DNA of 64,000 nt, taken from contig CP074573.1 of assembly GCA_018394295.1 (NCBI GenBank), forward strand, positions 2,918,543-2,982,542, in the 5' to 3' direction. Source of the DNA: Mycoplasmatota bacterium (lineage in GTDB: Bacteria; Bacillota_I; Bacilli_A; Haloplasmatales; Haloplasmataceae). Below the pieces are notes generated by a model. The model made no database searches. It saw nothing but the letters and a program-made list of their open reading frames with translations, and was not told where the DNA came from. Below are positions 39,054-48,000 of this stretch, one piece after another (the first letter of the stretch is position 1; each line of letters opens with the position of its first letter). The translations under genes and the position numbers were made by a program.

Positions 39054-40268
39054 ATGAAGGTTGAAGAAAGATTTTTAAATTATGTTAAGTTTGATACGAC
39101 TGCAAATGAAGATTCTATGGATTGCCCAAGTTCAAAAGGGCAAATTGAATTAGCAAAATATATTGTAGATGAATTAAAGAACTTAGGAATAAAAGAAGTT
39201 GCATTAGATGAATTTGGTTATATTTATGCAACGATTCCAAGCAATATAGATAAGGAAGTTCCAACAGTAGGTTTTATAGCTCATATGGATACAAGCCCAG
39301 CTATATCTGGAAAAGACATAAAACCGAGAATTGTTAAATATGATAATGAAGATATTGTATTGAATAAGGAATTAAATATTACTCTATCAAATAAGGAGTT
39401 TCCTAATTTAAAGCAATATGTTGGCAAAGAATTGATTGTTACAGATGGTACGACTTTATTAGGTAGTGATGATAAAGCTGGTGCTTCTGAGATTATTACT
39501 GCGGTTGAATATTTATTAACTCATGATATTAAGCATGGAACAATAAAGATTGGATTTACACCAGATGAAGAAATTGGTCGAGGAGCAGATAAATTCGATG
39601 TTAAATTATTCAATGCTGATTTTGCTTATACGGTTGATGGTGGTGTGATTGGTGAATTACAGTACGAAAACTTTAATGCAGCAAGTGCAAAGATCAATAT
39701 TCAAGGGAAAAGTGTTCATCCAGGTGATGCTAAAAATAAAATGATTAATGCTTCACTAATCGCAGCTCAAATCGCTTCAATGTTTCCAAAAGATGAAGTG
39801 CCTGAGAAAACGGAAGGTTATGAGGGATTTTATCATTTATCACAAATACAAGGGAATGAAGAAAAAGCAACGCTAGAATATATTATCCGTGATTTTGACA
39901 AGGATAGTTTTGAAAACCGTAAAACTTTTGTAAAAGAAGTTGTTAGTAGGATAAATGAAAAGTATGCTGAACCAATCGTCAAACTAACGTTAAAAGATCA
40001 ATATTATAATATGAAAGAGAAATTTGAAAACGCAATGTACATTATTGACACAGCAAAAGAAGCAATGATGGATGTTGGTGTAGAGCCTAAAATAATTCCG
40101 ATTCGTGGCGGAACTGACGGTGCTAGACTTTCATATATGGGATTGTTAACACCAAATATTTTTACTGGTGGACATAATTTTCATGGTAAATATGAATATG
40201 TTCCAATTGATTCAATGGAAAAAGCAGTTGAAGTCATATTAAAAATAATAGAAAAAGTTATAAAATAA
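39054..40268 (+). CDS. pepT: Peptidase T (tripeptide aminopeptidase)
   Basis: 404-residue M20 metallopeptidase that releases the N-terminal residue from tripeptides. Metal-site motifs are HMDTSP (His77, Asp79), SDDKAGASE, TPDEEIGRG, YTVDGG and the C-terminal RGGTDGARLS. Length normal. AGGAGGA before the ATG; followed by a terminator. Confidence 0.96.
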   Translation: MKVEERFLNYVKFDTTANEDSMDCPSSKGQIELAKYIVDELKNLGIKEVALDEFGYIYATIPSNIDKEVPTVGFIAHMDTSPAISGKDIKPRIVKYDNEDIVLNKELNITLSNKEFPNLKQYVGKELIVTDGTTLLGSDDKAGASEIITAVEYLLTHDIKHGTIKIGFTPDEEIGRGADKFDVKLFNADFAYTVDGGVIGELQYENFNAASAKINIQGKSVHPGDAKNKMINASLIAAQIASMFPKDEVPEKTEGYEGFYHLSQIQGNEEKATLEYIIRDFDKDSFENRKTFVKEVVSRINEKYAEPIVKLTLKDQYYNMKEKFENAMYIIDTAKEAMMDVGVEPKIIPIRGGTDGARLSYMGLLTPNIFTGGHNFHGKYEYVPIDSMEKAVEVILKIIEKVIK

Positions 40269-40276
40269 GAGGAGGT

Positions 40277-40311
40277 ACCAATTTAAGATTTCTTAAATTG
40301 GTCTTCTTTTT
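40277..40311 (+). terminator. Terminator after pepT
   Basis: Inverted repeat ACCAATTTAAGA / TCTTAAATTGGT (12 bp) then CTTCTTTTT. Confidence 0.8.
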
Positions 40312-40340
40312 AATAATATAATTTGTTAAGGAGCTATTAA

Positions 40341-40847
40341 ATGGAACTATGGGATGTATATAATAAACATAGACAAAAAACAGGACGAACACATAAACGA
40401 GGGATTCCATTAAATGAAGGAGACTATCATTTAGTGGTACATGTGTGGATTGTTAATGATCAGAGAGAGTACTTAATACAAAAGAGACAACCTTGGAAAA
40501 CCATGCCTAATATGTGGGATTGTTCTGCAGCAGGTTCAGCTATAGTAGGGGATAATAGTGAACAAGCTGCTATTCGTGAGGTAAAAGAAGAAATAGGAGT
40601 AGATTTGGATATTAATAAAGGACAAGTTCTATTTACTCATCGATTTTCATGTGGTTTTGATGATATATGGTTAGTTAAACAAAATATTGATTTGAAAGAT
40701 CTAAAATTACAATATGAAGAAGTAGCTGAGGCTAAGTGGGTAACCTATGATCAAATAAAAAGGATGGTAACTGAAGGTAGATTTATAAATTATCATTATC
40801 TAAATTATATAAACGAATTAATAAATTCTGATTTTTTATTTGGTTAA
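40341..40847 (+). CDS. Nudix hydrolase (YfcD/IDI-like)
   Basis: 168 residues. The Nudix box is GSAIVGD-x7-REVKEEIGV, with Asp in place of the first Glu. The N-terminus MELWDVYNKHRQKTG and the long insert before the box place it among YfcD/isopentenyl-isomerase-like Nudix enzymes. The actual nucleotide substrate is not clear. AAGGAGC lies before the ATG. Confidence 0.88.
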   Translation: MELWDVYNKHRQKTGRTHKRGIPLNEGDYHLVVHVWIVNDQREYLIQKRQPWKTMPNMWDCSAAGSAIVGDNSEQAAIREVKEEIGVDLDINKGQVLFTHRFSCGFDDIWLVKQNIDLKDLKLQYEEVAEAKWVTYDQIKRMVTEGRFINYHYLNYINELINSDFLFG

Positions 40848-40935
40848 TCATAACATATAAGAACATCAGTAAATTATAGGTAGTAGGTTGTGACAAAATA
40901 TAGAATATTGAAACTCAAAATAAGGGGAGGAAAAT

Positions 40936-41124
40936 TTGTCAAAATTATCAATGGTTTTATTAATTATTATGATTATTTTATTAATCATTACGACTGGATG
41001 TGGATTTGCGATTCATTATGGAAAAGATGCATTTAAAGATGCAGTTACTGGACATATGGTGTTAGGTGTTTTATGTTTGATTTTTGCAGTATTTTTATTA
41101 GGTAGTATATTAATTAAAAAATAA
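40936..41124 (+). CDS. Small two-helix membrane protein
   Basis: 62 residues with helices at about 5-27 and 40-60 and a short polar loop. The TTG at 40936 is used because AGGGGAGG lies five bases upstream. Function unknown; it starts a run of small genes that continues with the next one 16 bp later. Confidence 0.65.
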   Translation: MSKLSMVLLIIMIILLIITTGCGFAIHYGKDAFKDAVTGHMVLGVLCLIFAVFLLGSILIKK

Positions 41125-41140
41125 AAGGAGAGAAGAGTTT

Positions 41141-41515
41141 ATGAAAAAAGTAGCATCTATTTATGCAATTTTTATGGGGATTTCTATGATTGGGATGTGG
41201 ATAGTTTTTTATTTATCAAGTAGTATTCCTGAAATAAATACGAAACCAGTTGAGTTGGGTATGCATGTATTAGCAGAAATATTAACCGCGATAGTATTAA
41301 TTTTAGCTGGTATAATGATGTGGTTGAGAAAAAAGAGAGCGAAAACTATATATTTCTTAGCATCAGGGATGTTATTATACACATTGATTATGAGTCCAGG
41401 TTATTTCTTGCAGAAAAAAGAAATTGGATTTACAATCATGTTTGCTTCCTTTTTAATTATTTTAATCATTATTATTATTTCTTTAATCAAAGAATGTGAT
41501 GAAAATGGAAATTAA
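41141..41515 (+). CDS. Small four-helix membrane protein
   Basis: 124 residues with four membrane segments and a Lys/Arg loop (WLRKKRAK) in the middle, pointing to the cytosol. No family recognised. Strong AAAGGAGAG site; overlaps the start of the next gene, so likely co-translated with it. Confidence 0.7.
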   Translation: MKKVASIYAIFMGISMIGMWIVFYLSSSIPEINTKPVELGMHVLAEILTAIVLILAGIMMWLRKKRAKTIYFLASGMLLYTLIMSPGYFLQKKEIGFTIMFASFLIILIIIIISLIKECDENGN

Positions 41516-41921
41516 TAAGCTGGTAGAAGAAATCATTGATAATTGTCAAGTTTCAATGATTAGTTCAGTTGATTCTGAGGGTTATCCTAATACAAAAGCC
41601 ATGCTTCCACCACGTAAAAGAGATGGAATAAAAAGGTTCTATTTTTCCACAAATACCTCATCTATCAGAGTTAAACAATTTAAAGAAAATCAGAAAGCAT
41701 CCATATATTTTTATGATCATTCAAAATTTAAGGGAATTATGTTTAAAGGTAGAATGGAAGTAGTTAGTGATTTAAAAGCGAAAGAGATGATTTGGAGAGA
41801 TGGCGATGAATTATACTACCCTAAAGGAATAAGAGATGATGATTATTGTGTGTTAATATTTAAAGCAGAATCTGCAAGATATTATGAAAACTTTCACTCA
41901 ATAGATTTTAAAATCAAATAG
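41505..41921 (+). CDS. Pyridoxamine-phosphate-oxidase-like (general stress GsiB/26-type) flavin protein
   Basis: About 138 residues of a split-barrel flavin-binding fold: QVSMISSVDSEGYPNTKAMLPP, FYFSTNTSSIRVKQFKENQKASIYF, then IMFKGRMEVV. Typical for the general-stress/pyridoxamine oxidase superfamily, with FMN or heme likely bound. A start at 41496, 41499 or 41505 is possible; all overlap the upstream membrane gene and the ribosome site is weak, which hints at coupling. Confidence 0.85.
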   Translation: MEINKLVEEIIDNCQVSMISSVDSEGYPNTKAMLPPRKRDGIKRFYFSTNTSSIRVKQFKENQKASIYFYDHSKFKGIMFKGRMEVVSDLKAKEMIWRDGDELYYPKGIRDDDYCVLIFKAESARYYENFHSIDFKIK

Positions 41922-42107
41922 AGAATTATTTAAAGCATCTATCCTCAGAGACATATAAAAAGTAGATTATGTAACAAGTACATAATAATCGATGTTACCT
42001 TAGTGTGTATATAGTATACAAAATAAATTAATATATTGGTATTAATCACAAAAACATCACATGATTTTAATACAATATAATAAGTATAAAGATAAGGAGA
42101 TGTTATT

Positions 42108-43079
42108 ATGAAAAGATTAAGTTTTTGTATTATATTTAGTCTTTTCCTTATAATAGGATTATCCACGAAAGCTACAACAACAAATACAGATAATGACAGT
42201 GATAATCAATTGATCGATGCAGGATTAGTACCTGGAGATTTTTTCTATTTTCTAGATCGATTTTTTGAGAATGTTTCATTAAAAGTAACTTTTAGTGATG
42301 AAAAGAAAATTGAAAAGCATATTAAATTTTCTCAAGAACGACTGGCAGAGCTAAATGAAATGAACCCTGAGAAAAAACATGAATGGGTTGATAAATTATA
42401 TGATGATTATGGGGTAAATTTAAATAAGGCAAATGATATGTTAACCAATTTAATTTCTGAAGGTAAAATAAATAAAAATAAAAAGGAAAAGCTACAAATT
42501 GCCATTGAAGATGTGACTTCAAAAGAAGAGATGTTAAATGAAAAAATAAAGGACAAGATTAACGAAGAAGTAAAGGATAAAGTTAAAGAATTAAAAGTAC
42601 AAACTTATTTAACAGCGATGTGTGAAGATTTAACAGAAGAAGAGATGAATAGTTTAAGAGAAAATAATATTAAAAAACATGATATGGTAAGGATTAAGGC
42701 TTTAGCAATGCTATCAGATATGAGTATATCCGATATTTTAGATTTAGATATATTTTTACAAGATGACCCTACCAGTAAAAAAGTTGAAAAGAAAATTGAT
42801 TTTGAGAAATTAAAGACGGAATTAGATATAGATAAAGAACAGTTAATTAATGATTTAAAAGAGTATCATAAGACATTAAATCAAAATAGAAAGGCAGAAA
42901 AAGAAAAACAACATGCAGGGAATGAGAAAGGAAAATCACAGGAACAAATAGATAAAATAAGAGAAGAAGCCGAGAAAAGACAAGAGGAAGCACAAAAAAA
43001 ACGAGATGAAATAAAAGAAAGAATTAAAGATAAAATGAATGGAAAAGAAGATAATAAAGGAAATGGAAAACACCATTAA
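42108..43079 (+). CDS. Secreted DUF5667-like protein
   Basis: 323 residues with a signal peptide (about 1-24, MKRLSFCIIFSLFLIIGL). Mature part begins with GLVPGDFFYFLDRFFENVSLKVTFSDEKKIEKHIKFSQERLAEL, the DUF5667 pattern. The last 60 residues are a highly charged helix of K/E/Q repeats ending in a Gly/Asn-rich tail. Function unknown; it is placed 18 bp before a two-component system, so I infer a role in the signal or output of that system. Confidence 0.72.
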   Translation: MKRLSFCIIFSLFLIIGLSTKATTTNTDNDSDNQLIDAGLVPGDFFYFLDRFFENVSLKVTFSDEKKIEKHIKFSQERLAELNEMNPEKKHEWVDKLYDDYGVNLNKANDMLTNLISEGKINKNKKEKLQIAIEDVTSKEEMLNEKIKDKINEEVKDKVKELKVQTYLTAMCEDLTEEEMNSLRENNIKKHDMVRIKALAMLSDMSISDILDLDIFLQDDPTSKKVEKKIDFEKLKTELDIDKEQLINDLKEYHKTLNQNRKAEKEKQHAGNEKGKSQEQIDKIREEAEKRQEEAQKKRDEIKERIKDKMNGKEDNKGNGKHH

Positions 43080-43097
43080 AGAAGGAGGGATACTCAT

Positions 43098-43763
43098 TTG
43101 AAAACTAAAATTTTAGTATGCGATGATGAAAGACATATTAGACGATTAATTAGCGATTATTTAATTAATGAAAACTATGAAGTCATTGAAGCAATTGATG
43201 GTGAAGATGCAATTGATAAATTTTATGATAATCATCACATAGATTTAATTATTTTAGATGTTATGATGCCTAGGAAAAATGGATATGATGTGGCAAAAAT
43301 AATTAGAAAAGAATCGGATATCCCTATAATTTTTTTGACTGCATTAGGTAATGTCCAAAATGAATTAGAAGGATTTGAATCTGGTGGTGATGATTATATT
43401 TCAAAACCATTTGAATATTCTGTTTTTATCGCTAGAGTAAATGCTATGTTAAAAAGGAATAATACGATAAAATCACATTGTGTTAATGGCTTAGAAATTA
43501 ATGTTAATGAGCATTATGTAAAAGTAAATGAAGAAACGATTAATCTAACTCCAAAGGAATACGAATTATTATTATTTCTAATAAATAATAAAAATAATAC
43601 TTTATCTCGAGAACAGATATTAAATAATGTTTGGGGTTATGATTATTATGGAGATACACGAACGGTTGATACACATGTCAAACAATTAAGATATAAACTT
43701 AAAAATGAAGGAAATAGTATAATTACGATAAGAGGCTATGGATATAAATTTGAGGTGAAATAA
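43098..43763 (+). CDS. OmpR-family response regulator
   Basis: 221 residues. Receiver domain with acidic pocket DDE near the start, phospho-acceptor Asp54 (LDVMMPRKNG) and Lys in SKPF; C-terminal winged helix LTPKEYELLLFLINN ... VWGYDYYGDTRTVDTHVKQLRYKL. The TTG start at 43098 follows GGAGGG. Adjacent to its histidine kinase by a one-base overlap. Confidence 0.95.
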   Translation: MKTKILVCDDERHIRRLISDYLINENYEVIEAIDGEDAIDKFYDNHHIDLIILDVMMPRKNGYDVAKIIRKESDIPIIFLTALGNVQNELEGFESGGDDYISKPFEYSVFIARVNAMLKRNNTIKSHCVNGLEINVNEHYVKVNEETINLTPKEYELLLFLINNKNNTLSREQILNNVWGYDYYGDTRTVDTHVKQLRYKLKNEGNSIITIRGYGYKFEVK

Positions 43764-45196
43764 TGAAATCATCAATAAAGAAGAGATTTTTTCTAACATT
43801 TTTAATCATTTTACTCGTTTCAGAATTATCTTTATTAGCTTTATCAAAATTGTTTCTAGATGATATAGTTATTTCAGCTAACAAAATATTGATTAGAAAA
43901 GTCTATAATGAGTACAAGCCCTATCTGGAACTAAATAATGTTGATATAGAACAATTAAATAGTATATCTAGTAAAAATGATATTGGTATCGTGGTTTATG
44001 ATAATGGTACTGTTACTGCTTGTAGTTCATTATTTTTATGTAAGAATGAAAGTTCAACCTTGCCAACTTATGTAACAAATTATTTGTCTTATGTAAATGA
44101 AAATGAATCTGCATCAAGAATTATTAATTTAAAATTATTAAATGTAAACCAATTAGTTTACATGTACAATATGGGAAATGGTCGCTTCATCATTATTGAT
44201 AAAGCATTACACTCAATAGAGGAAATAAGCCAGATTATGATTGGTTTTATACAAATTACAGGGGTTTTAGTATTTATAATAGGATCTATTGTCATTTATG
44301 TTATTGGTAATGAAGTTACTAAACCAATTATTAAAATAAGTCATTACGCAAATGATATAGCTAATCTTAAATTAGATGATAAAATATCAATAACAAATCA
44401 TGATGAAATTGGACAACTTGCACAAAATATGAACTTAATATCTGAAAGATTAAATATAGCATTAAAAGAACTTAATGAAAGAAATGAGTCCTTAAAAGAA
44501 GATTTAGAGAAAGAAAAAGAATTAGACAGAAAACGTGTTAAATTTTTTTCAACAGTCTCACATGAATTTAAAACGCCTATTACAATCATCCAAGGTTATG
44601 CTGAGGGGATGAAACATCACGTCGTTAAATCACAAGAAGATATGGATGAATATTGTGATGTTATCATAGAAGAAAGCAAAAAAATGGGTCGGTTTGTAAA
44701 TGATTTATTAAATTTATCGTTATATGAATCTGGAAATTTCATGTTAAATAAAACTGATTTTGATATTGTGGAATTAATAAATATAACAAAAAATAAATTT
44801 AATGAAGCAATAAGTGATAAACAAATACATTTTCAATTCGATGGTATTCAGTCGTCAATAATTAATGCAGATAAACATCGTGTTGAACAAATTATAAATA
44901 ATTTAATAAGTAATGCGGTAAAACATGTAGAAGAAAATGGAATCATTAAGATTTCGATAAATGATGATGAAAACCATGTTATATTAAGAATTTTTAATAA
45001 TGGTGAGAGAATAGACAAGAAAGAAATAAACAATATTTGGAGTTTGTTTTATAAATTAGAGAATAACAAAAATCATATTGGAACAGGAATAGGATTGGCG
45101 ATTGTTAAATCTATTGTTGAGTTACATCATGGAAATTATGGTGTGGTAAATAAAAAAGATGGGGTTGAATTTTACATTGAACTACCTAGAAATTAG
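43763..45196 (+). CDS. Membrane sensor histidine kinase
   Basis: 477 residues: membrane helix (8-28), an extracellular sensor part (about 30-155), second helix (about 158-185), HAMP linker, HisKA with His267 in VSHEFKTP, then ATPase boxes NNLISNAVKH, and GTGIGLAIVKSIVE. Paired with the preceding regulator. The sensor domain does not match one I know. A neighbour gene for a secreted DUF5667 protein may provide the signal. Confidence 0.94.
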   Translation: MKSSIKKRFFLTFLIILLVSELSLLALSKLFLDDIVISANKILIRKVYNEYKPYLELNNVDIEQLNSISSKNDIGIVVYDNGTVTACSSLFLCKNESSTLPTYVTNYLSYVNENESASRIINLKLLNVNQLVYMYNMGNGRFIIIDKALHSIEEISQIMIGFIQITGVLVFIIGSIVIYVIGNEVTKPIIKISHYANDIANLKLDDKISITNHDEIGQLAQNMNLISERLNIALKELNERNESLKEDLEKEKELDRKRVKFFSTVSHEFKTPITIIQGYAEGMKHHVVKSQEDMDEYCDVIIEESKKMGRFVNDLLNLSLYESGNFMLNKTDFDIVELINITKNKFNEAISDKQIHFQFDGIQSSIINADKHRVEQIINNLISNAVKHVEENGIIKISINDDENHVILRIFNNGERIDKKEINNIWSLFYKLENNKNHIGTGIGLAIVKSIVELHHGNYGVVNKKDGVEFYIELPRN

Positions 45197-45228
45197 TCCA
45201 GATACATAAAAAATCTGGACTTTTTTAT
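45195..45228 (+). terminator. Terminator of the two-component operon
   Basis: 8-bp stem AGTCCAGA / TCTGGACT with an 11-base A-rich loop and T run. Confidence 0.85.
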
Positions 45229-45577
45229 ATATCAATATTACCTGAGTTTTGCAACTGTAAACATATTTAACCCAAATTATCATTTTATATAAAGGAAAAT
45301 TGGTTTTTTCATACTAACTTTTTGTTGTGTTCCATGAGATTTTTACTATAAATGTTAATAATCACCAATCTTACATTAGAATTATCAAGTAATCAATCAT
45401 ACTTAGTTAGGGTATTTCATGCTGTTGTTTTTGAAGAAATCCAATAGCGTTTAAGATGAAGTAGTTAATGAAATAACTTATTTAAGACAAAATGTGATAA
45501 ATTATAACAAGATAATATAATAATATAAAGGTATGTTAGGTAGATTTTACTCATATTATTAAAAGGGAGGATTTTTT
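45197..45577. other. Gap without gene
   Basis: About 380 bp, A/T-rich. Apart from the terminator at its left end and GGGAGG at its right end I see no feature. Confidence 0.5.
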
Positions 45578-45859
45578 ATGTTTTTAGTCCAATTTTTAGC
45601 AAAGGATTTTCATGAAACATTACTTTTTGGCTGGGTTTTTGGAGGGATATCACTGATTTATTTATTACTACCACGAAAAGTATGGTATTTTTTGCTTAGA
45701 ACACAAAAAAATATTGATGAGTGGGAAGAAGATGTTAAATCGCTAGGTACTAGAAAACATCACATTGAAGTGAACTATGAAAAATCATATACCGTAGGTA
45801 AAATAGCTGCATTCATTTTATTGTTATATTGTGTTTTTATTATTGTACGAAATAGTTGA
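45578..45859 (+). CDS. Small membrane protein of unknown function
   Basis: 93 residues with two membrane segments (about 15-35 and 72-90) joined by a charged loop (NIDEWEEDVKSLGTRKHH). GGGAGG precedes the ATG; terminator follows. No family recognised. Confidence 0.65.
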   Translation: MFLVQFLAKDFHETLLFGWVFGGISLIYLLLPRKVWYFLLRTQKNIDEWEEDVKSLGTRKHHIEVNYEKSYTVGKIAAFILLLYCVFIIVRNS

Positions 45860-45986
45860 ATAATTAGTAAAATGACCAAAATTTTGTAAAGAAAAGATAA
45901 CATAATCAGAATTATTGAATAATATTTTATATAACTTTACTTTTCATAATATTCTAATGGGATTTTATTTTTTGTCAAGTTACCAT

Positions 45987-46018
45987 AAAAAAAGTTCAGA
46001 AGATCTGAACTTTTTTTG
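45987..46018 (+). terminator. Terminator
   Basis: Stem AAAAAAAGTTCAGA / TCTGAACTTTTTTT with a three-base loop; near perfect. Confidence 0.92.
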
Positions 46019-46028
46019 TGCCAAGATA

Positions 46029-46037
46029 TGATATAAT
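46029..46037 (+). promoter_or_regulatory. Extended -10 promoter for the U32-aminotransferase operon
   Basis: TGATATAAT, immediately after the preceding terminator and 29 bp before the start codon. Confidence 0.6.
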
Positions 46038-46065
46038 ATAATAAGTTTTTGATGGAGGTAAACAA

Positions 46066-48000
46066 ATGGCACGATATTTTAACAACAAACTTGTAGAGTT
46101 ATTAGCTCCTGCTGGAACTTTTGAAATATTTAAAGAAATTATTAAAACCAAATGTGATGCTGTTTATTTTGGTGGTCGAATATTAAATATGAGAATGATA
46201 AGACCAGGTTATAATTTAATTGATAGTGAAGTAATAGAAGCGATAAAGATAGCTCATCAATATGATAAGAAAGCATATGTAACCATTAATAATCTAAATG
46301 GTCAAGAAGATATAGATGCTGCAAAATCATACTTAACCTTTTTAGATAAAGTGGCTAAGCCTGATGCAATTATTGTTCAAGATATGGCAATTATAGAACT
46401 CATAAAGGAAATGAAATTATCGCTAGAAATACATTCATCTGTTATGATGAATGTTCATAATTTAGAAACTGTAAAAGCACTTGATAAAATTGGAGTAAAA
46501 CGTATTGTTGTATCACGAGATTTTTCTTTAAACACTGTACGTTATTTTAAAACAAAAGTACCTCATATGGAATTTGAATACTTTACACATGGAGATATGT
46601 GTACTGTTCATGGGTCTCAATGTTATTATAGTTCATTATTATTTGGTATGAGTAGTAACCGTGGTAGATGTTTAAAACCATGTAGATGGTGGTATCAAGT
46701 TAAAAAAGATGGAAATGTTCATGATCCTAAATTTCCGCTAGCGTCTAAAGATATGTATATGTATGAGCATTTACCTGAGATGATAGAAGCTGGTGTTACC
46801 TCATTTAAGATTGAAGGTCGAATGAGAGAAAAGGATTTTATTGTAAAATTAGTAAATTGGTATGGTGATGCATTAGATAGATATATTAAAGATCCACTTC
46901 ATTTTGATCGTTATCAGGATAAAGAGGAAATGTATAAGATGAGAAAAAGAGATTTATCGACTTGTTATGCATTATCAAAACCTGGTTTAGATAATATTAA
47001 TACGCGATATGAAGGAACAGGAAAATTTTATAGTACCGGTAAAATGTTTTCAAAACCGACTGTTGAAAAAGAGATTAATGAAGTTAAAATTAAAGAAATT
47101 AAAGGTATAATTAATCATTATCCTAAAAAACCTAAGCAATTAAAATTATCTGTAAAAGTTAATAATATAAAGCAAGCATTGTTATGTATTCAGAAAAAAG
47201 TAGATATTATCTACTTATCAGGTAATGTATATCAACCTGATAAACCATGGTGTGTTGATGATATAAACATGATTTGTAAAAATAAAGGAAATTCAAAAAT
47301 ATTATTAGGTACACCTAAAATTTTTGACGAGTTAGATTTCGAAAGGTATCATCATTTATTAAAGTATAATCAATTTAATCTTGATGGAATTAGTGTCACA
47401 AATATTGGTGCTTTATCATTTTTTAAATCATTTGGTTATGATTTATATGGAGATTATGCATTTAATATATATAATGATTTAGCATTAAAATTTTATAATA
47501 AATATGATTTGAAACAGAGTGCTTTATCTATTGAAATGCCTATTAATGATCTATGTGCAACCATTAATAAATCACCCATAAAGACTGAATTAATTGTTCA
47601 TGGGTTAATAGATGTTATGCACCTAGAACACGATTTATATGAGAATACATTAGCTTTTGATATAATAGGTAAGGAAAATAATCTTTATGTTGATAATCAA
47701 ATATTAGTGTTAAAAAATGAGGCAGGAGAATATCCTATTTATAAAGATGATAGAGGTCGTAATCATCTACATAATACAAAAGAAATCAACTTAATTAAAA
47801 TAATGGATAATTTAGCAACAATTGGTTTAGATTGTGTCAGAATTGAAGCACAGACTTATACATTAAATCAGATGGATTGTATTTTAGATGTATATTCAAA
47901 GTATTTAAGTAAAGATATCACAGTAGAAGAAGCGTCAAAACGCTTAAAACCAAATTATTATGGGTACACATTAGGTGCACTCTATCATGAGGTGAAATAA
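46066..48000 (+). CDS. U32-family 'peptidase' with Fe-S cysteine motif
   Basis: 644 residues. N-terminal U32 TIM-barrel-like domain (KLVELLAPAGTFEIFKEII; DAVYFGG; LEIHSSVMMNVHN) followed by four cysteines in HGDMCTVHGSQC ... SNRGRCLKPCRW, the 4Fe-4S motif of U32 proteins such as RlhA and UbiU/UbiV. Those known relatives perform oxygen-independent hydroxylations of rRNA or quinone precursors, so proteolysis is doubtful. A C-terminal extension of about 250 residues has no clear match. GGAGGT precedes the ATG. Stop directly abuts the TTG of the next gene. Confidence 0.85.
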   Translation: MARYFNNKLVELLAPAGTFEIFKEIIKTKCDAVYFGGRILNMRMIRPGYNLIDSEVIEAIKIAHQYDKKAYVTINNLNGQEDIDAAKSYLTFLDKVAKPDAIIVQDMAIIELIKEMKLSLEIHSSVMMNVHNLETVKALDKIGVKRIVVSRDFSLNTVRYFKTKVPHMEFEYFTHGDMCTVHGSQCYYSSLLFGMSSNRGRCLKPCRWWYQVKKDGNVHDPKFPLASKDMYMYEHLPEMIEAGVTSFKIEGRMREKDFIVKLVNWYGDALDRYIKDPLHFDRYQDKEEMYKMRKRDLSTCYALSKPGLDNINTRYEGTGKFYSTGKMFSKPTVEKEINEVKIKEIKGIINHYPKKPKQLKLSVKVNNIKQALLCIQKKVDIIYLSGNVYQPDKPWCVDDINMICKNKGNSKILLGTPKIFDELDFERYHHLLKYNQFNLDGISVTNIGALSFFKSFGYDLYGDYAFNIYNDLALKFYNKYDLKQSALSIEMPINDLCATINKSPIKTELIVHGLIDVMHLEHDLYENTLAFDIIGKENNLYVDNQILVLKNEAGEYPIYKDDRGRNHLHNTKEINLIKIMDNLATIGLDCVRIEAQTYTLNQMDCILDVYSKYLSKDITVEEASKRLKPNYYGYTLGALYHEVK

